A stretch of 6,615 nt of DNA, from contig CAKTKC010000038.1 of assembly GCA_934569225.1 (NCBI GenBank), positions 1 to 6,615 of the forward strand. The letters are read 5' to 3'. This DNA comes from an uncultured Oscillospiraceae bacterium. GTDB lineage: Bacteria > Bacillota > Clostridia > Oscillospirales > Oscillospiraceae. How positions within the stretch are numbered: the stretch's first letter is position 1; every line of letters begins with the position of its first letter. Both the position numbers and the translations under genes were made by a program. This document shows positions 1-6,260 of this stretch, piece after piece. The notes under the pieces were generated by a model that had not been told where the DNA came from, searched no databases, and worked only from the letters and a program-made list of their open reading frames with translations.

Positions 1-16
1 TCTGTAAGACAAACAA

Positions 17-61
17 AAAATGCTCTGCTGAGTTCGCTTCAAAAACTCAGCAGAGCATTTT
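17..61 (-). terminator. Rho-independent terminator, probably of guaA
   Basis: A perfect inverted repeat pairs 17-33 with 45-61 (34 with 44 also pairs), leaving a 9-nt loop. The core reads TGCTCTGCTGAGT and its complement. Read on the minus strand the stem is followed by six T, then GTTTGTCTT, a good U-tract. Read on the plus strand only four T follow. It therefore best fits transcription arriving from guaA, whose stop codon lies about 165 nt away, but it could also stop a rightward gene outside the window. Confidence 0.85.
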
Positions 62-92
62 GCTCGTTATAGGATTGGGAAGCAACCTGCAA

Positions 93-128
93 ACCAGTTG
101 TCCCTTTTGAAAGGAATGAACAATTGGT
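93..128. repeat. Imperfect two-tier hairpin
   Basis: ACCAGTTGT (93-101) can pair with ACAATTGGT (120-128) over nine positions, one of them a G-T wobble. A second small palindrome, CCTTT-TG-AAAGG (103-114), sits inside. No T-tract follows on either strand, so it is not an obvious terminator. Its role is unknown. Confidence 0.4.
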
Positions 129-138
129 ACGGAAGAGC

Positions 139-157
139 TGCTATCATTTTGCTATCA
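139..157. repeat. Direct repeat TGCTATCA, 11-bp period
   Basis: TGCTATCA occurs at 139-146 and again at 150-157. The copies start 11 bp apart, about one helical turn, so they would face the same side of the DNA. This spacing suits protein-binding half-sites, but two 8-mers are weak evidence. Confidence 0.4.
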
Positions 158-226
158 AATCAGATGTAGGATTTCCAAATGTTGTGATTTCTCTAGGCTA
201 TTTTTTCTTGGAGTATCACAAATTTT

Positions 227-1207
227 TCATTCCCACTCAATCGTCCCGGTAGGCTTGGGGGTCAGATCCAGCACGACGCGGTTGATGCCCTCAACCTCAT
301 GCGTGATCCGGTCGGTGATATGATGGAGGAGGGGATAGGGGATCTCCTCAATGGTGGCCGTCATTGCGTCGGTGGTGTTGACCGCGCGGATGATGGCAGG
401 CCAGCCCTCGTAGCGCTTGCCGTCCTTTACGCCGACGCTCTTCATGTCCGGCACGGCAATGAAATACTGCCAGACCTTGCCGGCCAGACCGTTCTTGTCA
501 AATTCTTCCCGCAGAATCGCGTCGGCTTCCCGCAGAGCTTCCAGACGGTCGCGGGTGATGGCGCCGAGGCAGCGCACGCCCAGACCGGGGCCGGGGAAGG
601 GCTGACGGTAGACCATGCCGTGGGGCAGACCCAGCGCTTCGCCTACGACGCGCACCTCGTCCTTGAACAGCAATTTGACCGGCTCCACCAGCTCGAAGGT
701 CATGCCCTCGGGCAGACCGCCTACGTTGTGGTGGGCTTTGACGCCGTGGGATTCCAGAATGTCGGGGTAGATGGTTCCCTGCGCCAGAAAATCAATGCCC
801 TCCAACTTCTTCGCTTCGTCGTTGAATACCTCGATAAACTCCTTGCCGATGATCTTCCGCTTGGTCTCGGGGTCGGAGACGCCCGCCAGCTTGTCGAGAA
901 AACGATCGACGGCATCCACATAAATGAGATTTGCGTCCATTTCGTCCCGGAAGACCTTAACGACCTGTTCCGGCTCGCCCTTGCGCAGCAGACCGTGGTT
1001 GACGTGGACGCAGACCAGCTGCTTGCCGATGGCCTTGATCAGCAGCGCCGCCACTACGCTGGAATCCACACCGCCGGACAGCGCCAGAAGAACCTTCTTG
1101 CTGCCCACCTGCGCCCGGATCTCCTCGATCTGCCGGGCGATAAAGGCGTTGGCAAGGGCGGGGGTCGTGATGCGCTCCATGGACTCGGGACGTACATTGC
1201 TTGACAT
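227..1207 (-). CDS. guaA: GMP synthase ATP-pyrophosphatase subunit, no glutaminase domain
   Basis: The enzyme activates XMP with ATP and aminates it to GMP, the last step of guanine nucleotide synthesis in the cytoplasm. The 326-residue product has the ATP-PPase P-loop SGGVDSS at residues 44-50, the motif FPGPGLGVR at 204-212, and the family C-terminus ending TIEWE, so both the synthetase and C-terminal dimerisation domains look complete. Usual bacterial GuaA is about 510-525 residues with an N-terminal class I glutamine amidotransferase; that part is absent. Only a promoter region lies upstream, so this is not a local frameshift. The arrangement matches two-subunit (archaeal-type) GMP synthases, with a glutaminase partner presumably encoded elsewhere. 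An in-frame ATG at 1222 would add five residues, but the sequence after it (GGAGG at 1220-1216) is a ribosome binding site 8 nt before the ATG at 1207, so I chose 1207. Confidence 0.93.
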   Translation of the reverse strand: MSSNVRPESMERITTPALANAFIARQIEEIRAQVGSKKVLLALSGGVDSSVVAALLIKAIGKQLVCVHVNHGLLRKGEPEQVVKVFRDEMDANLIYVDAVDRFLDKLAGVSDPETKRKIIGKEFIEVFNDEAKKLEGIDFLAQGTIYPDILESHGVKAHHNVGGLPEGMTFELVEPVKLLFKDEVRVVGEALGLPHGMVYRQPFPGPGLGVRCLGAITRDRLEALREADAILREEFDKNGLAGKVWQYFIAVPDMKSVGVKDGKRYEGWPAIIRAVNTTDAMTATIEEIPYPLLHHITDRITHEVEGINRVVLDLTPKPTGTIEWE

Positions 1208-1215
1208 TTCAGCTT

Positions 1216-1220
1216 CCTCC
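1216..1220 (-). promoter_or_regulatory. Ribosome binding site that sets the guaA start
   Basis: On the minus strand GGAGG lies 8 nt before the ATG at 1207. The upstream in-frame ATG at 1222 has no such site before it and itself overlaps this motif. Confidence 0.8.
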
Positions 1221-1229
1221 ATTTTCTGC

Positions 1230-1252
1230 CTACCGGCGCGGCGGCCGGGTAG
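1230..1252 (-). other. GC-rich hairpin in the guaA leader
   Basis: On the minus strand CTACC-C-GGC can pair with GCCGGTAG, with one bulged C and a six-base loop. It sits between the predicted transcription start (about 1257) and the ribosome binding site. The leader is only about 50 nt, too short for a purine riboswitch, and none is seen. It may only affect mRNA stability. Confidence 0.4.
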
Positions 1253-1263
1253 ATAATGGCTTC

Positions 1264-1292
1264 ATTATACCGGATGAAACAACCTTTTGCAA
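1264..1292 (-). promoter_or_regulatory. guaA promoter
   Basis: On the minus strand TTGCAA (1292-1287) is followed after 17 nt by a perfect TATAAT (1269-1264). The predicted start near 1257 gives a leader of about 50 nt to the ATG at 1207. Confidence 0.78.
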
Positions 1293-1330
1293 TCTTTTTC
1301 CGCAAAAAGAAAAGGCGCTTTGTTGCAAAA
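1285..1330. repeat. Inverted repeat spanning both divergent -35 boxes
   Basis: TTTTGCAA (1285-1292) and TTGCAAAA (1323-1330) are perfect inverted copies. Each contains the -35 box of the promoter pointing away from it. Between them CTTTTT-CCGC-AAAAAG (1294-1309) is another small palindrome. This may be a shared operator or just two similar promoters back to back. Confidence 0.5.
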
Positions 1331-1350
1331 TGGAAATGCTATGGTATAAT
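1323..1350 (+). promoter_or_regulatory. Promoter of the kinase operon
   Basis: TTGCAA (1323-1328) is separated by 16 nt from a perfect TATAAT (1345-1350), preceded by TGG, an extended -10. A start near 1357 leaves a leader of roughly 58 nt with a small GCGCA/TGCGC inverted repeat (1364-1382). Confidence 0.82.
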
Positions 1351-1414
1351 AACCGAAAAAAGGGCGCACCGCACAGCTGCGCGGGGGCGTCCATAGAAAA
1401 ATGGAGGGCTTGTC

Positions 1415-2347
1415 ATGGGAATGGTTGTCATCGGCGCGGTGTTTGTGGATATCAAGGGGTATCCCACGTCGGCGTTTATCCCCACCGGACGGAACGCGGG
1501 GCGTGTGGAGCAGATTCACGGCGGCGTCGGGCGAAACGTGGCGGAGGACATCGCAAACTGCGAGCTGCGCCCCACCTTTGTCAGCCTTGTGGACGACAGC
1601 GGAACCGGCGCGGATGTTGTCCGCAAGCTGAAAAGCCACAGGGTGAACACCGACTATATCCGCAAAACCAGAAACGGCATGGGAACCTGGCTGGCGGTAT
1701 TCAATGACGACGGGGATGTGGCGGCGTCCATCTCCCAGCGGCCGAATCTGCTGCCCATTGCCCATACGCTGGAACAGGACGGAGACGAGATTTTCCAGAA
1801 TGCGGACAGCGTCGTCATTGAGATCGACATGGACAAGGAGATCGTCAAGCGCACCTTCCGGTTGGCGCAGAAGCACAAAAAACCTGTCTACGCTGTGGTG
1901 GCGAACATGAGCATCGCACTGGAAAGACGGGATTTTCTTCAGTCCACGGACTGCTTTGTCTGCAACCAGCAGGAGGCGGGAATCCTGTTTTCCGATGACT
2001 ATTCCGGCAAGACCCCGGCGGAAATGATCCCCATTATTTCCGGGAAAGTACAGGCTGCCCACATTCCGGCCATGATCGTGACCATGGGCGCGGACGGCGC
2101 GGTGTATGCCAATCTCCGTGGGGAGAGCGGCTACTGCCCCGCGAGAAAGCTGGAGGTGAAGGACACCACCGGCGCGGGGGATGCCTTCTGCGCGGGTGCG
2201 GCCATCGGCCTGACCTACGGCAAGGGGCTGAAGGAAGCCTGTGAGATCGGCGCCATGCTGGCGGCGTCCGTGATCGTGACCTCCGAAAGCGTCTGCCCCC
2301 GGTTCCGGCCGAGAGAGCTGGGGCTGGACATGGATGTTGAGGACTGA
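1415..2347 (+). CDS. PfkB (ribokinase) family sugar/nucleoside kinase
   Basis: This 310-residue cytoplasmic kinase is expected to transfer phosphate from ATP to a sugar or nucleoside hydroxyl. It shows both PfkB signatures: GGVGRN at residues 36-41 in the substrate-binding region, and DTTGAGDAF, where GAGD (253-256) forms the anion hole and D256 is the likely catalytic base. Length is normal for the family. The GGVGRNVAE pattern resembles pseudouridine-kinase-like members more than fructokinases, but no pseudouridine glycosidase gene is adjacent, so the substrate is left open. GGAGGG (1403-1408) lies 6 nt before the ATG; an in-frame ATG at 1421 is less well spaced. The gene is first in a rightward operon and ends 4 nt before the pyridoxal kinase start, so the two are almost certainly co-transcribed and translationally coupled. 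Confidence 0.9.
   Translation: MGMVVIGAVFVDIKGYPTSAFIPTGRNAGRVEQIHGGVGRNVAEDIANCELRPTFVSLVDDSGTGADVVRKLKSHRVNTDYIRKTRNGMGTWLAVFNDDGDVAASISQRPNLLPIAHTLEQDGDEIFQNADSVVIEIDMDKEIVKRTFRLAQKHKKPVYAVVANMSIALERRDFLQSTDCFVCNQQEAGILFSDDYSGKTPAEMIPIISGKVQAAHIPAMIVTMGADGAVYANLRGESGYCPARKLEVKDTTGAGDAFCAGAAIGLTYGKGLKEACEIGAMLAASVIVTSESVCPRFRPRELGLDMDVED
2339..2342 (+). promoter_or_regulatory. Ribosome binding site that sets the pdxY start
   Basis: GAGG lies 9 nt before the ATG at 2352, inside the last codons of the preceding gene. An in-frame ATG at 2334 would overlap that gene by 14 nt and has no comparable site, so 2352 is preferred. Confidence 0.65.
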
Positions 2348-2351
2348 AGGA

Positions 2352-3173
2352 ATGTACCGCCGTGTTTTGACTATGCAGGATATTTCCTGCGTCGGACAGT
2401 GCTCCACCACGGTGGCGCTGCCGATTCTGTCCGCCTGCGGTCTGGAAACCTGCATTCTGCCCACCGCGCTGCTGTCTACCCATACCGGCGGCTTCGGTAA
2501 GCCTGCCGTGGTGCATTTTGACGGGGCGCTGACGGATATCTGGCACCACTGGTTGGAAAACGACATCACCTTTGACGCGATCCTTGTGGGGTATCTGGGC
2601 AGTCTGGCGGCGGTGAAGGCAGCGGGGGAGATCATCGACCGGCTGCTTGCTCCCGGCGGCGTGGCCGTCGTTGACCCGGCCATGGCGGATAACGGAAAGC
2701 TGTATTCCGGATTTGACGAGGAGTATGCCCGATCTATCGGCGCGCTGGCCGAGAGGGCGGACGTCATTCTGCCCAATGTCACGGAAGCGGCGATCCTGTC
2801 CGGTTTACCATATCAGGAAATAATTGACAGAAATTATGTTAACCATCTGCTGGACGGACTGCATCATCCCTGCGCCGTCCTCACCGGCGTTGACTTTGGG
2901 GATGACTGCACCGGCGTCGTTCTGCGGGAGGGAACGATGCAGCACGAATATCGGCATAAGCGGATAGGGAAGGGCTGCCACGGAACCGGCGATATTTTTG
3001 CCTCTGTCTTCACCGGGGCGCTGATGCAGGGGAAAAACCGGCTGGATGCGGCGAAAATCGCCGCGGATTTCACCTGTCGGTGCATTGAGAATACGGTGAA
3101 CGCCCCCGCCCATTGGTACGGCGTCAAATTTGAGCCGCTTCTGCCGGAGCTGATGGAAATGCTGGGACAGTAG
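2352..3173 (+). CDS. pdxY: Pyridoxal/pyridoxamine kinase (PdxK/PdxY type)
   Basis: The product phosphorylates vitamin B6 vitamers with ATP, feeding the pyridoxal 5'-phosphate salvage pathway in the cytoplasm. The 273-residue sequence opens with the family block around QDISCVGQCS and LPTALLSTHT, followed by GYLGS, DPAMADNGKLY, the ILPNVTEA block and HGTGDIF near the C-terminus; GTGD is at residues 211-214, with D214 the likely catalytic base. Length and motif order fit Firmicute pyridoxamine kinases. A ThiD-like hydroxymethylpyrimidine kinase role is possible but less likely. The start at 2352 gives the usual short lead into the first strand. It sits 4 nt after the PfkB kinase, so the pair forms an operon of two ribokinase-fold enzymes. 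No strong terminator follows, so read-through into the deacetylase gene is possible. Confidence 0.9.
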   Translation: MYRRVLTMQDISCVGQCSTTVALPILSACGLETCILPTALLSTHTGGFGKPAVVHFDGALTDIWHHWLENDITFDAILVGYLGSLAAVKAAGEIIDRLLAPGGVAVVDPAMADNGKLYSGFDEEYARSIGALAERADVILPNVTEAAILSGLPYQEIIDRNYVNHLLDGLHHPCAVLTGVDFGDDCTGVVLREGTMQHEYRHKRIGKGCHGTGDIFASVFTGALMQGKNRLDAAKIAADFTCRCIENTVNAPAHWYGVKFEPLLPELMEMLGQ

Positions 3174-3189
3174 GCAGCCAAAAATTTTT

Positions 3190-3220
3190 TTGAAAAACCT
3201 CTTCCATTTTTGCATAGAAT
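3190..3220 (+). promoter_or_regulatory. Possible promoter of the deacetylase gene
   Basis: TTGAAA (3190-3195) and TAGAAT (3215-3220) are the best-looking boxes in the gap, but the 19-nt spacer is long. TTGCAT (3210-3215) with TGTAAA (3233-3238) at 17 nt is an alternative. Either would start transcription downstream of the left arm of the inverted repeat at 3198. Confidence 0.35.
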
Positions 3221-3259
3221 GGTGTAAGATTATGTAAACTAATGGCGTAATGGAAGAGG
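3198..3259 (+). promoter_or_regulatory. Inverted repeat covering the deacetylase ribosome binding site
   Basis: CCTCTTCCATT (3198-3208) is perfectly complementary to AATGGAAGAGG (3249-3259), 11 bp with a 40-nt loop. The right arm covers most of the purine-rich Shine-Dalgarno sequence (3256-3261) of the ATG at 3267. In an RNA containing both arms the site would be hidden; a transcript starting between the arms would leave it open. A DNA-level operator is an alternative. Confidence 0.5.
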
Positions 3260-3266
3260 GGCGCAT

Positions 3267-4736
3267 ATGGAGGAACAGATTTACAGACAGCCTCGCAGAA
3301 GCGGGAAAACGTGGATATTGGTGATTGCCGCGGTGGCGGTCTTTCTGCTGTGCGCAGTGGCCTTCGTGCTGACTGCGAACCGGCTTTCCCTTTCCGTGGA
3401 GCTGAACGGCGAACCGGAAATGACGGTGGAATACGGCGGGCATTTTCAGGATCCCGGGGCGCAGCTCTGTGTCCGCGGATCGCTGCTCTGGAAGGACGGC
3501 ATGTCTCCGGAGAATGCTTCTGTTGGCATTCAGGGCAAGGTCGATGATGAAAAAACGGGGAAATATATCCTCACCTACGCGGCGGACTACCGGGGAATGC
3601 ACGCCGAGGCGCAGCGCATTGTGCGCGTTGTGGACACGGTGTGTCCGGAGATCATCCTGACCCCCGACGCGGGCGGGACGCTGCTTCCCGGCACGCCTTA
3701 TCAGGAGGCGGGATTCAAGGCCATCGACAATTACGACGGCGACATCACTGACCGGGTGGTTCGGTCGGAGGAATACGGAAAGATCATTTACGCGGTGACG
3801 GATTCCTCCGGAAATCCCGGCTACGCGGAGCGGGAAGTGCCCTATTACGACCCGATCCCGCCGGAGATCACGCTGGAGGGCGGCGCGGATATGGCCATCA
3901 CCACCGGCACCTTCTACCAGGAGCCGGGGTACACAGCGCTGGACAACGTGGACGGCGACCTGACCGGGCAGGTGCAGGTGGATGGCGAGGTGGACTGGCT
4001 GACGCCCGGAACCTACAGCGTGACCTACACCGTGACCGACGGCTATGAAAACACGACCACCGTTACAAGAACCGTGGAGGTAAAGGCCGTCCCCCGACCA
4101 GAAGTTGTATGGCCGGAGGGAAAGGTTATTTACCTGACCTTCGACGATGGCCCCGGCCCCTATACGGAGCAGCTGCTGGACGTGCTGGACAGCTACGGCG
4201 TAAAGGCCACCTTCTTTGTCACCAACCGGGGCTACGGCGAAATGATGAAGGAGATCGTGGACAGGGGACACAGCATCGGCATTCACACCATGTCCCACGT
4301 TTATGAGCGCATTTATGCCAGCCCGGAGGCATATTTTGCGGACTTGCTGGGGATGCAGGACGTTATTTACCAGAATACCGGCGTCAAAACCACCCTGATG
4401 CGTTTCCCCGGCGGCAGCTCCAACACCGTCAGCGCCCACAGCTATGTGGGACTGATGAGCCTGCTGACCCGGGCGGTGCAGGACGCGGGCTTCCAGTATT
4501 TCGACTGGAATGTGGACAGCAACGACGCCGGCGGCGCGAAAAAGGCGCAGACGGTTTTCAACAATGTAACGGAAGGCGTCAGCCACAACCGTGTCTCTGT
4601 GGTTTTGCAGCATGATATCCACGATTTCAGCGTGGACGCGGTGGAGGATATCATCGTCTGGGGACTGAACAACGGTTATTCCTTTGAACGCCTGACGGAA
4701 AACAGTCCCGGCGTTCACCATGGTGTGCAGAATTAA
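3267..4736 (+). CDS. Membrane-anchored polysaccharide (peptidoglycan) deacetylase with Ig-like repeats
   Basis: The 489-residue protein has a basic N-terminus, one membrane segment at about residues 15-37 and a long extracellular part. A divergent Ig-like (DUF5011-type) region at about 41-126 is followed by two clear repeats starting at P127 and P199, exactly 72 residues apart, with matching DNYDGDITD (154) and DNVDGDLTG (226). The NodB-homology domain starts near 285 and has all five motifs: TFDDGP (291-296, D293 catalytic, D294 metal), HTMSH (H340 and H344, metal), RFPGG (379-383), DWNVD (413-417) and LQHDIH (H449). All catalytic residues are present, so it should remove acetyl groups from cell-wall N-acetyl sugars, which typically gives lysozyme resistance (PgdA-like). 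The Ig repeats likely act as a spacer through the wall. Upstream GAGGGG lies 5 nt before the ATG and may be masked by an inverted repeat. A bidirectional terminator follows. Confidence 0.92.
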   Translation: MEEQIYRQPRRSGKTWILVIAAVAVFLLCAVAFVLTANRLSLSVELNGEPEMTVEYGGHFQDPGAQLCVRGSLLWKDGMSPENASVGIQGKVDDEKTGKYILTYAADYRGMHAEAQRIVRVVDTVCPEIILTPDAGGTLLPGTPYQEAGFKAIDNYDGDITDRVVRSEEYGKIIYAVTDSSGNPGYAEREVPYYDPIPPEITLEGGADMAITTGTFYQEPGYTALDNVDGDLTGQVQVDGEVDWLTPGTYSVTYTVTDGYENTTTVTRTVEVKAVPRPEVVWPEGKVIYLTFDDGPGPYTEQLLDVLDSYGVKATFFVTNRGYGEMMKEIVDRGHSIGIHTMSHVYERIYASPEAYFADLLGMQDVIYQNTGVKTTLMRFPGGSSNTVSAHSYVGLMSLLTRAVQDAGFQYFDWNVDSNDAGGAKKAQTVFNNVTEGVSHNRVSVVLQHDIHDFSVDAVEDIIVWGLNNGYSFERLTENSPGVHHGVQN

Positions 4737-4741
4737 AGAAA

Positions 4742-4775
4742 ATTGCCCGGTTCGGCGTGTGCCGAACCGGGCAAT
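4742..4775. terminator. Bidirectional terminator between convergent genes
   Basis: A perfect 15-bp stem (4742-4756 with 4761-4775) closes on the 4-nt loop GTGT. On the plus strand GTAC and five T follow, and on the minus strand TTTTCTTTAA follows directly. It lies 5 nt after the deacetylase stop and 14 nt beyond the antiporter stop, so it should end both transcripts. Confidence 0.95.
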
Positions 4776-4789
4776 GTACTTTTTGAGGC

Positions 4790-6070
4790 TTATTTAACTT
4801 CCTTCGGATCGTTCTGCTTCCGGGCGTTGGTGCGGCCTTCGGGGCGAATCTCGCCCACGGCCAGCAGGGAGCGCTTCGTCAGCGTGGGACCCACCAGCTC
4901 GTAAACCAGCACGGCGAACAGCACGACGTTTCTCGCCAGCGCGCCGTCGGAGAGGGAAGCGGCGGTGATGGCCATGCCCAGCGCCACACCGGCCTGGGGC
5001 AGCAGCGTGATGCCCAGGTGATCCACAATGGACTTCGGCTCCTTGGTGATGCGGCAGCTCAGGTTCGCGCCGCAATACTTGCCGGCGGAGCGGGCGATAA
5101 TATAGATGATGCCGACGATCAGGGTCACGGGCTGGGACAGCACGTTGAGGTCAAGCTCCGCGCCGGAAATGACGAAGAACAGGATGTTCAGGGGCATCGT
5201 CCAGCCGTCCACACGCTCCATCAGTTCCTCGGAGGTGGGGCAGACATTGCAGAAAATGGTGCCGGTCATCATGCACACCAGCAGCAGGGAGAATCCGCAG
5301 TGGACGGGGCCGATCTGGAATTCCAGCATACTCAGCCCCACCGTCAGCATGACGAAGGCGACAGACAGGGACATACGCTTGCTGCGGGAGTGGAAGAACC
5401 GCTCCACCCAGTGCAGCAGCAGTCCCATAAGGCTGCCAAGTCCCACGGACAGGAGAATCTCCACGATGGGTTCGACGACCACGGCCAGCACGCTGACCTG
5501 CCCGTTGGAGAGTGCTGTTGCAACGCCGAAGGACACGGAGAACAGCAGCAGACCCACGGCGTCGTCCAGGGCGACCACCAGCATCAGCAGCCGGGTCATG
5601 GGGCCGTCCGCCTTGTACTGGCGAACCACCATCAGCGTGGCGGCAGGGGCTGTCGCGGCGGCGATGGCGCCCAGGGTGATGGCGCAGGGAACGGAAATGA
5701 TGTGGGGGAAGAACAGATGCAGCAGCAGAAGCACAACATCCACGACCACAGTGGTGATCACGGCCTGTAAAATGCCGATGATGATTGCCCGGGAGCCGAT
5801 GGTGCGCAGCTGGCTCAGCCGGAACTCATTGCCCATGGCAAAGGCGATGAAGCCCAGTGCAGTCTGGCTGACGATGCTGAGGACGTTCACTTCGTCAAGG
5901 GTGTTGAAGCCCAGACCGGGAACGTTCAGCCGCCCCAGGAAGAACGGCCCGAGAAGCAGTCCGGCGACCAGATAGGCGGTGACGGCGGGAAGATGCAGCA
6001 GGCGGGTAAGGCGGGACATGAGCAGTCCGCCCACCAGCGCCACGGCAAGACCAATCAGATAAATTTCCAT
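4790..6070 (-). CDS. CPA2-family cation/proton antiporter (Na+/H+ or K+/H+ exchanger)
   Basis: This 426-residue protein is almost entirely hydrophobic, with roughly 12-13 membrane segments, and should exchange a monovalent cation for protons in the cell membrane. It starts with the family-type stretch LPAVTAYLVAGLLLGP in the first helices. TAPA (140-143) fits the broken helix of the ion site, and D169-D170 in LDDAVGL fit the paired aspartates of electrogenic antiporters such as NapA. After the last helix only a short charged tail follows; there is no TrkA-N/RCK nucleotide-binding domain like that of KefC, so it is the transport domain alone. The ion is not deducible. An in-frame TTG at 6091 would add seven residues, but GAGG (6083-6080) lies 9 nt before the ATG at 6070 and decides that start. 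The gene is monocistronic by layout. Confidence 0.9.
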   Translation of the reverse strand: MEIYLIGLAVALVGGLLMSRLTRLLHLPAVTAYLVAGLLLGPFFLGRLNVPGLGFNTLDEVNVLSIVSQTALGFIAFAMGNEFRLSQLRTIGSRAIIIGILQAVITTVVVDVVLLLLHLFFPHIISVPCAITLGAIAAATAPAATLMVVRQYKADGPMTRLLMLVVALDDAVGLLLFSVSFGVATALSNGQVSVLAVVVEPIVEILLSVGLGSLMGLLLHWVERFFHSRSKRMSLSVAFVMLTVGLSMLEFQIGPVHCGFSLLLVCMMTGTIFCNVCPTSEELMERVDGWTMPLNILFFVISGAELDLNVLSQPVTLIVGIIYIIARSAGKYCGANLSCRITKEPKSIVDHLGITLLPQAGVALGMAITAASLSDGALARNVVLFAVLVYELVGPTLTKRSLLAVGEIRPEGRTNARKQNDPKEVK

Positions 6071-6079
6071 AATGATATT

Positions 6080-6083
6080 CCTC
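6080..6083 (-). promoter_or_regulatory. Ribosome binding site that sets the antiporter start
   Basis: On the minus strand GAGG, within AAGAGGAA, lies 9 nt before the ATG at 6070. The in-frame TTG at 6091 lies upstream of this site, so starting there would place the site inside the coding region. Confidence 0.7.
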
Positions 6084-6107
6084 TTTTTCAAATTTCAAAT
6101 CCCCGGT

Positions 6108-6136
6108 ATCATACCATTCCGTGCCGCCTGGCGCAA
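6108..6136 (-). promoter_or_regulatory. Antiporter promoter
   Basis: On the minus strand TTGCGC (6136-6131), a 17-nt spacer and TATGAT (6113-6108) preceded by TGG form an extended -10 promoter. A start near 6101 gives a leader of about 30 nt. The -10 lies within the perfect palindrome GGTATCATACC (6105-6115). A second TATAAT on this strand (6192-6187) lacks a good -35. Confidence 0.6.
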
Positions 6137-6216
6137 GCCGAAATCCCGCCAAAGATTTCCGCCTTTTGGGCAACGAATTGTGCAATATTATATATTGTAT
6201 TGTGAAAAAGGAAAAT

Positions 6217-6243
6217 GCCCCGCCCCGTCGGAAGGGGAGAGGC
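6217..6243 (-). terminator. Terminator-like hairpin upstream of the antiporter
   Basis: On the minus strand GCCTC-T-CCCC pairs with GGGG-C-GGGGC around a 7-nt loop: nine pairs including one G-U, and one mismatch. It is followed by ATTTTCCTTTTT. It could end transcription of the short minus-strand ORF just upstream, insulating the antiporter promoter. Confidence 0.5.
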
Positions 6244-6260
6244 AGCGGGTATGGACGGGG

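Larger units (their letters stand above)
62..226. other. AT-rich non-coding stretch downstream of guaA
   Basis: No convincing ORF or RNA gene is visible. The stretch is clearly more AT-rich than the genes around it. It holds an imperfect hairpin (93-128) and a short direct repeat (139-157). It may be a plain 3' untranslated region or the edge of an inserted element, because the 3' end of guaA is a known insertion hotspot. No integrase is in view. Confidence 0.5.

Noticed and set aside
1..226. Truncated integrase or other gene remnant
   Set aside because: All frames are short or interrupted and no recombinase motif is visible; only composition and repeats hint at an element.
299..1204. 301-residue plus-strand ORF opposite guaA
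   Set aside because: Its composition is that of an antisense shadow and guaA on the other strand has full family motifs.
1208..1263. Purine riboswitch upstream of guaA
   Set aside because: The predicted leader is only about 50 nt and shows a simple GC hairpin, not the three-way junction of a purine aptamer.
1265..2782. 505-residue minus-strand ORF opposite the PfkB and pyridoxal kinase genes
   Set aside because: It has no recognisable motifs, runs across the divergent promoter region and mirrors two well-supported genes.
3179..3192. Terminator after the pyridoxal kinase gene
   Set aside because: CAAAAATTTTTTTG is a small AT-only palindrome with no GC stem, so it is unlikely to stop transcription efficiently.
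2805..4721. 638-residue minus-strand ORF antisense to the kinase and deacetylase genes
   Set aside because: It is histidine-, arginine- and valine-rich with no domain pattern and lies opposite two genes with clear catalytic motifs. GC-rich codon use creates such shadows.
5018..5975. Glutamine/histidine-rich and serine-rich plus-strand ORFs opposite the antiporter
   Set aside because: They are mirror readings of hydrophobic codons, with no ribosome binding sites or domains.
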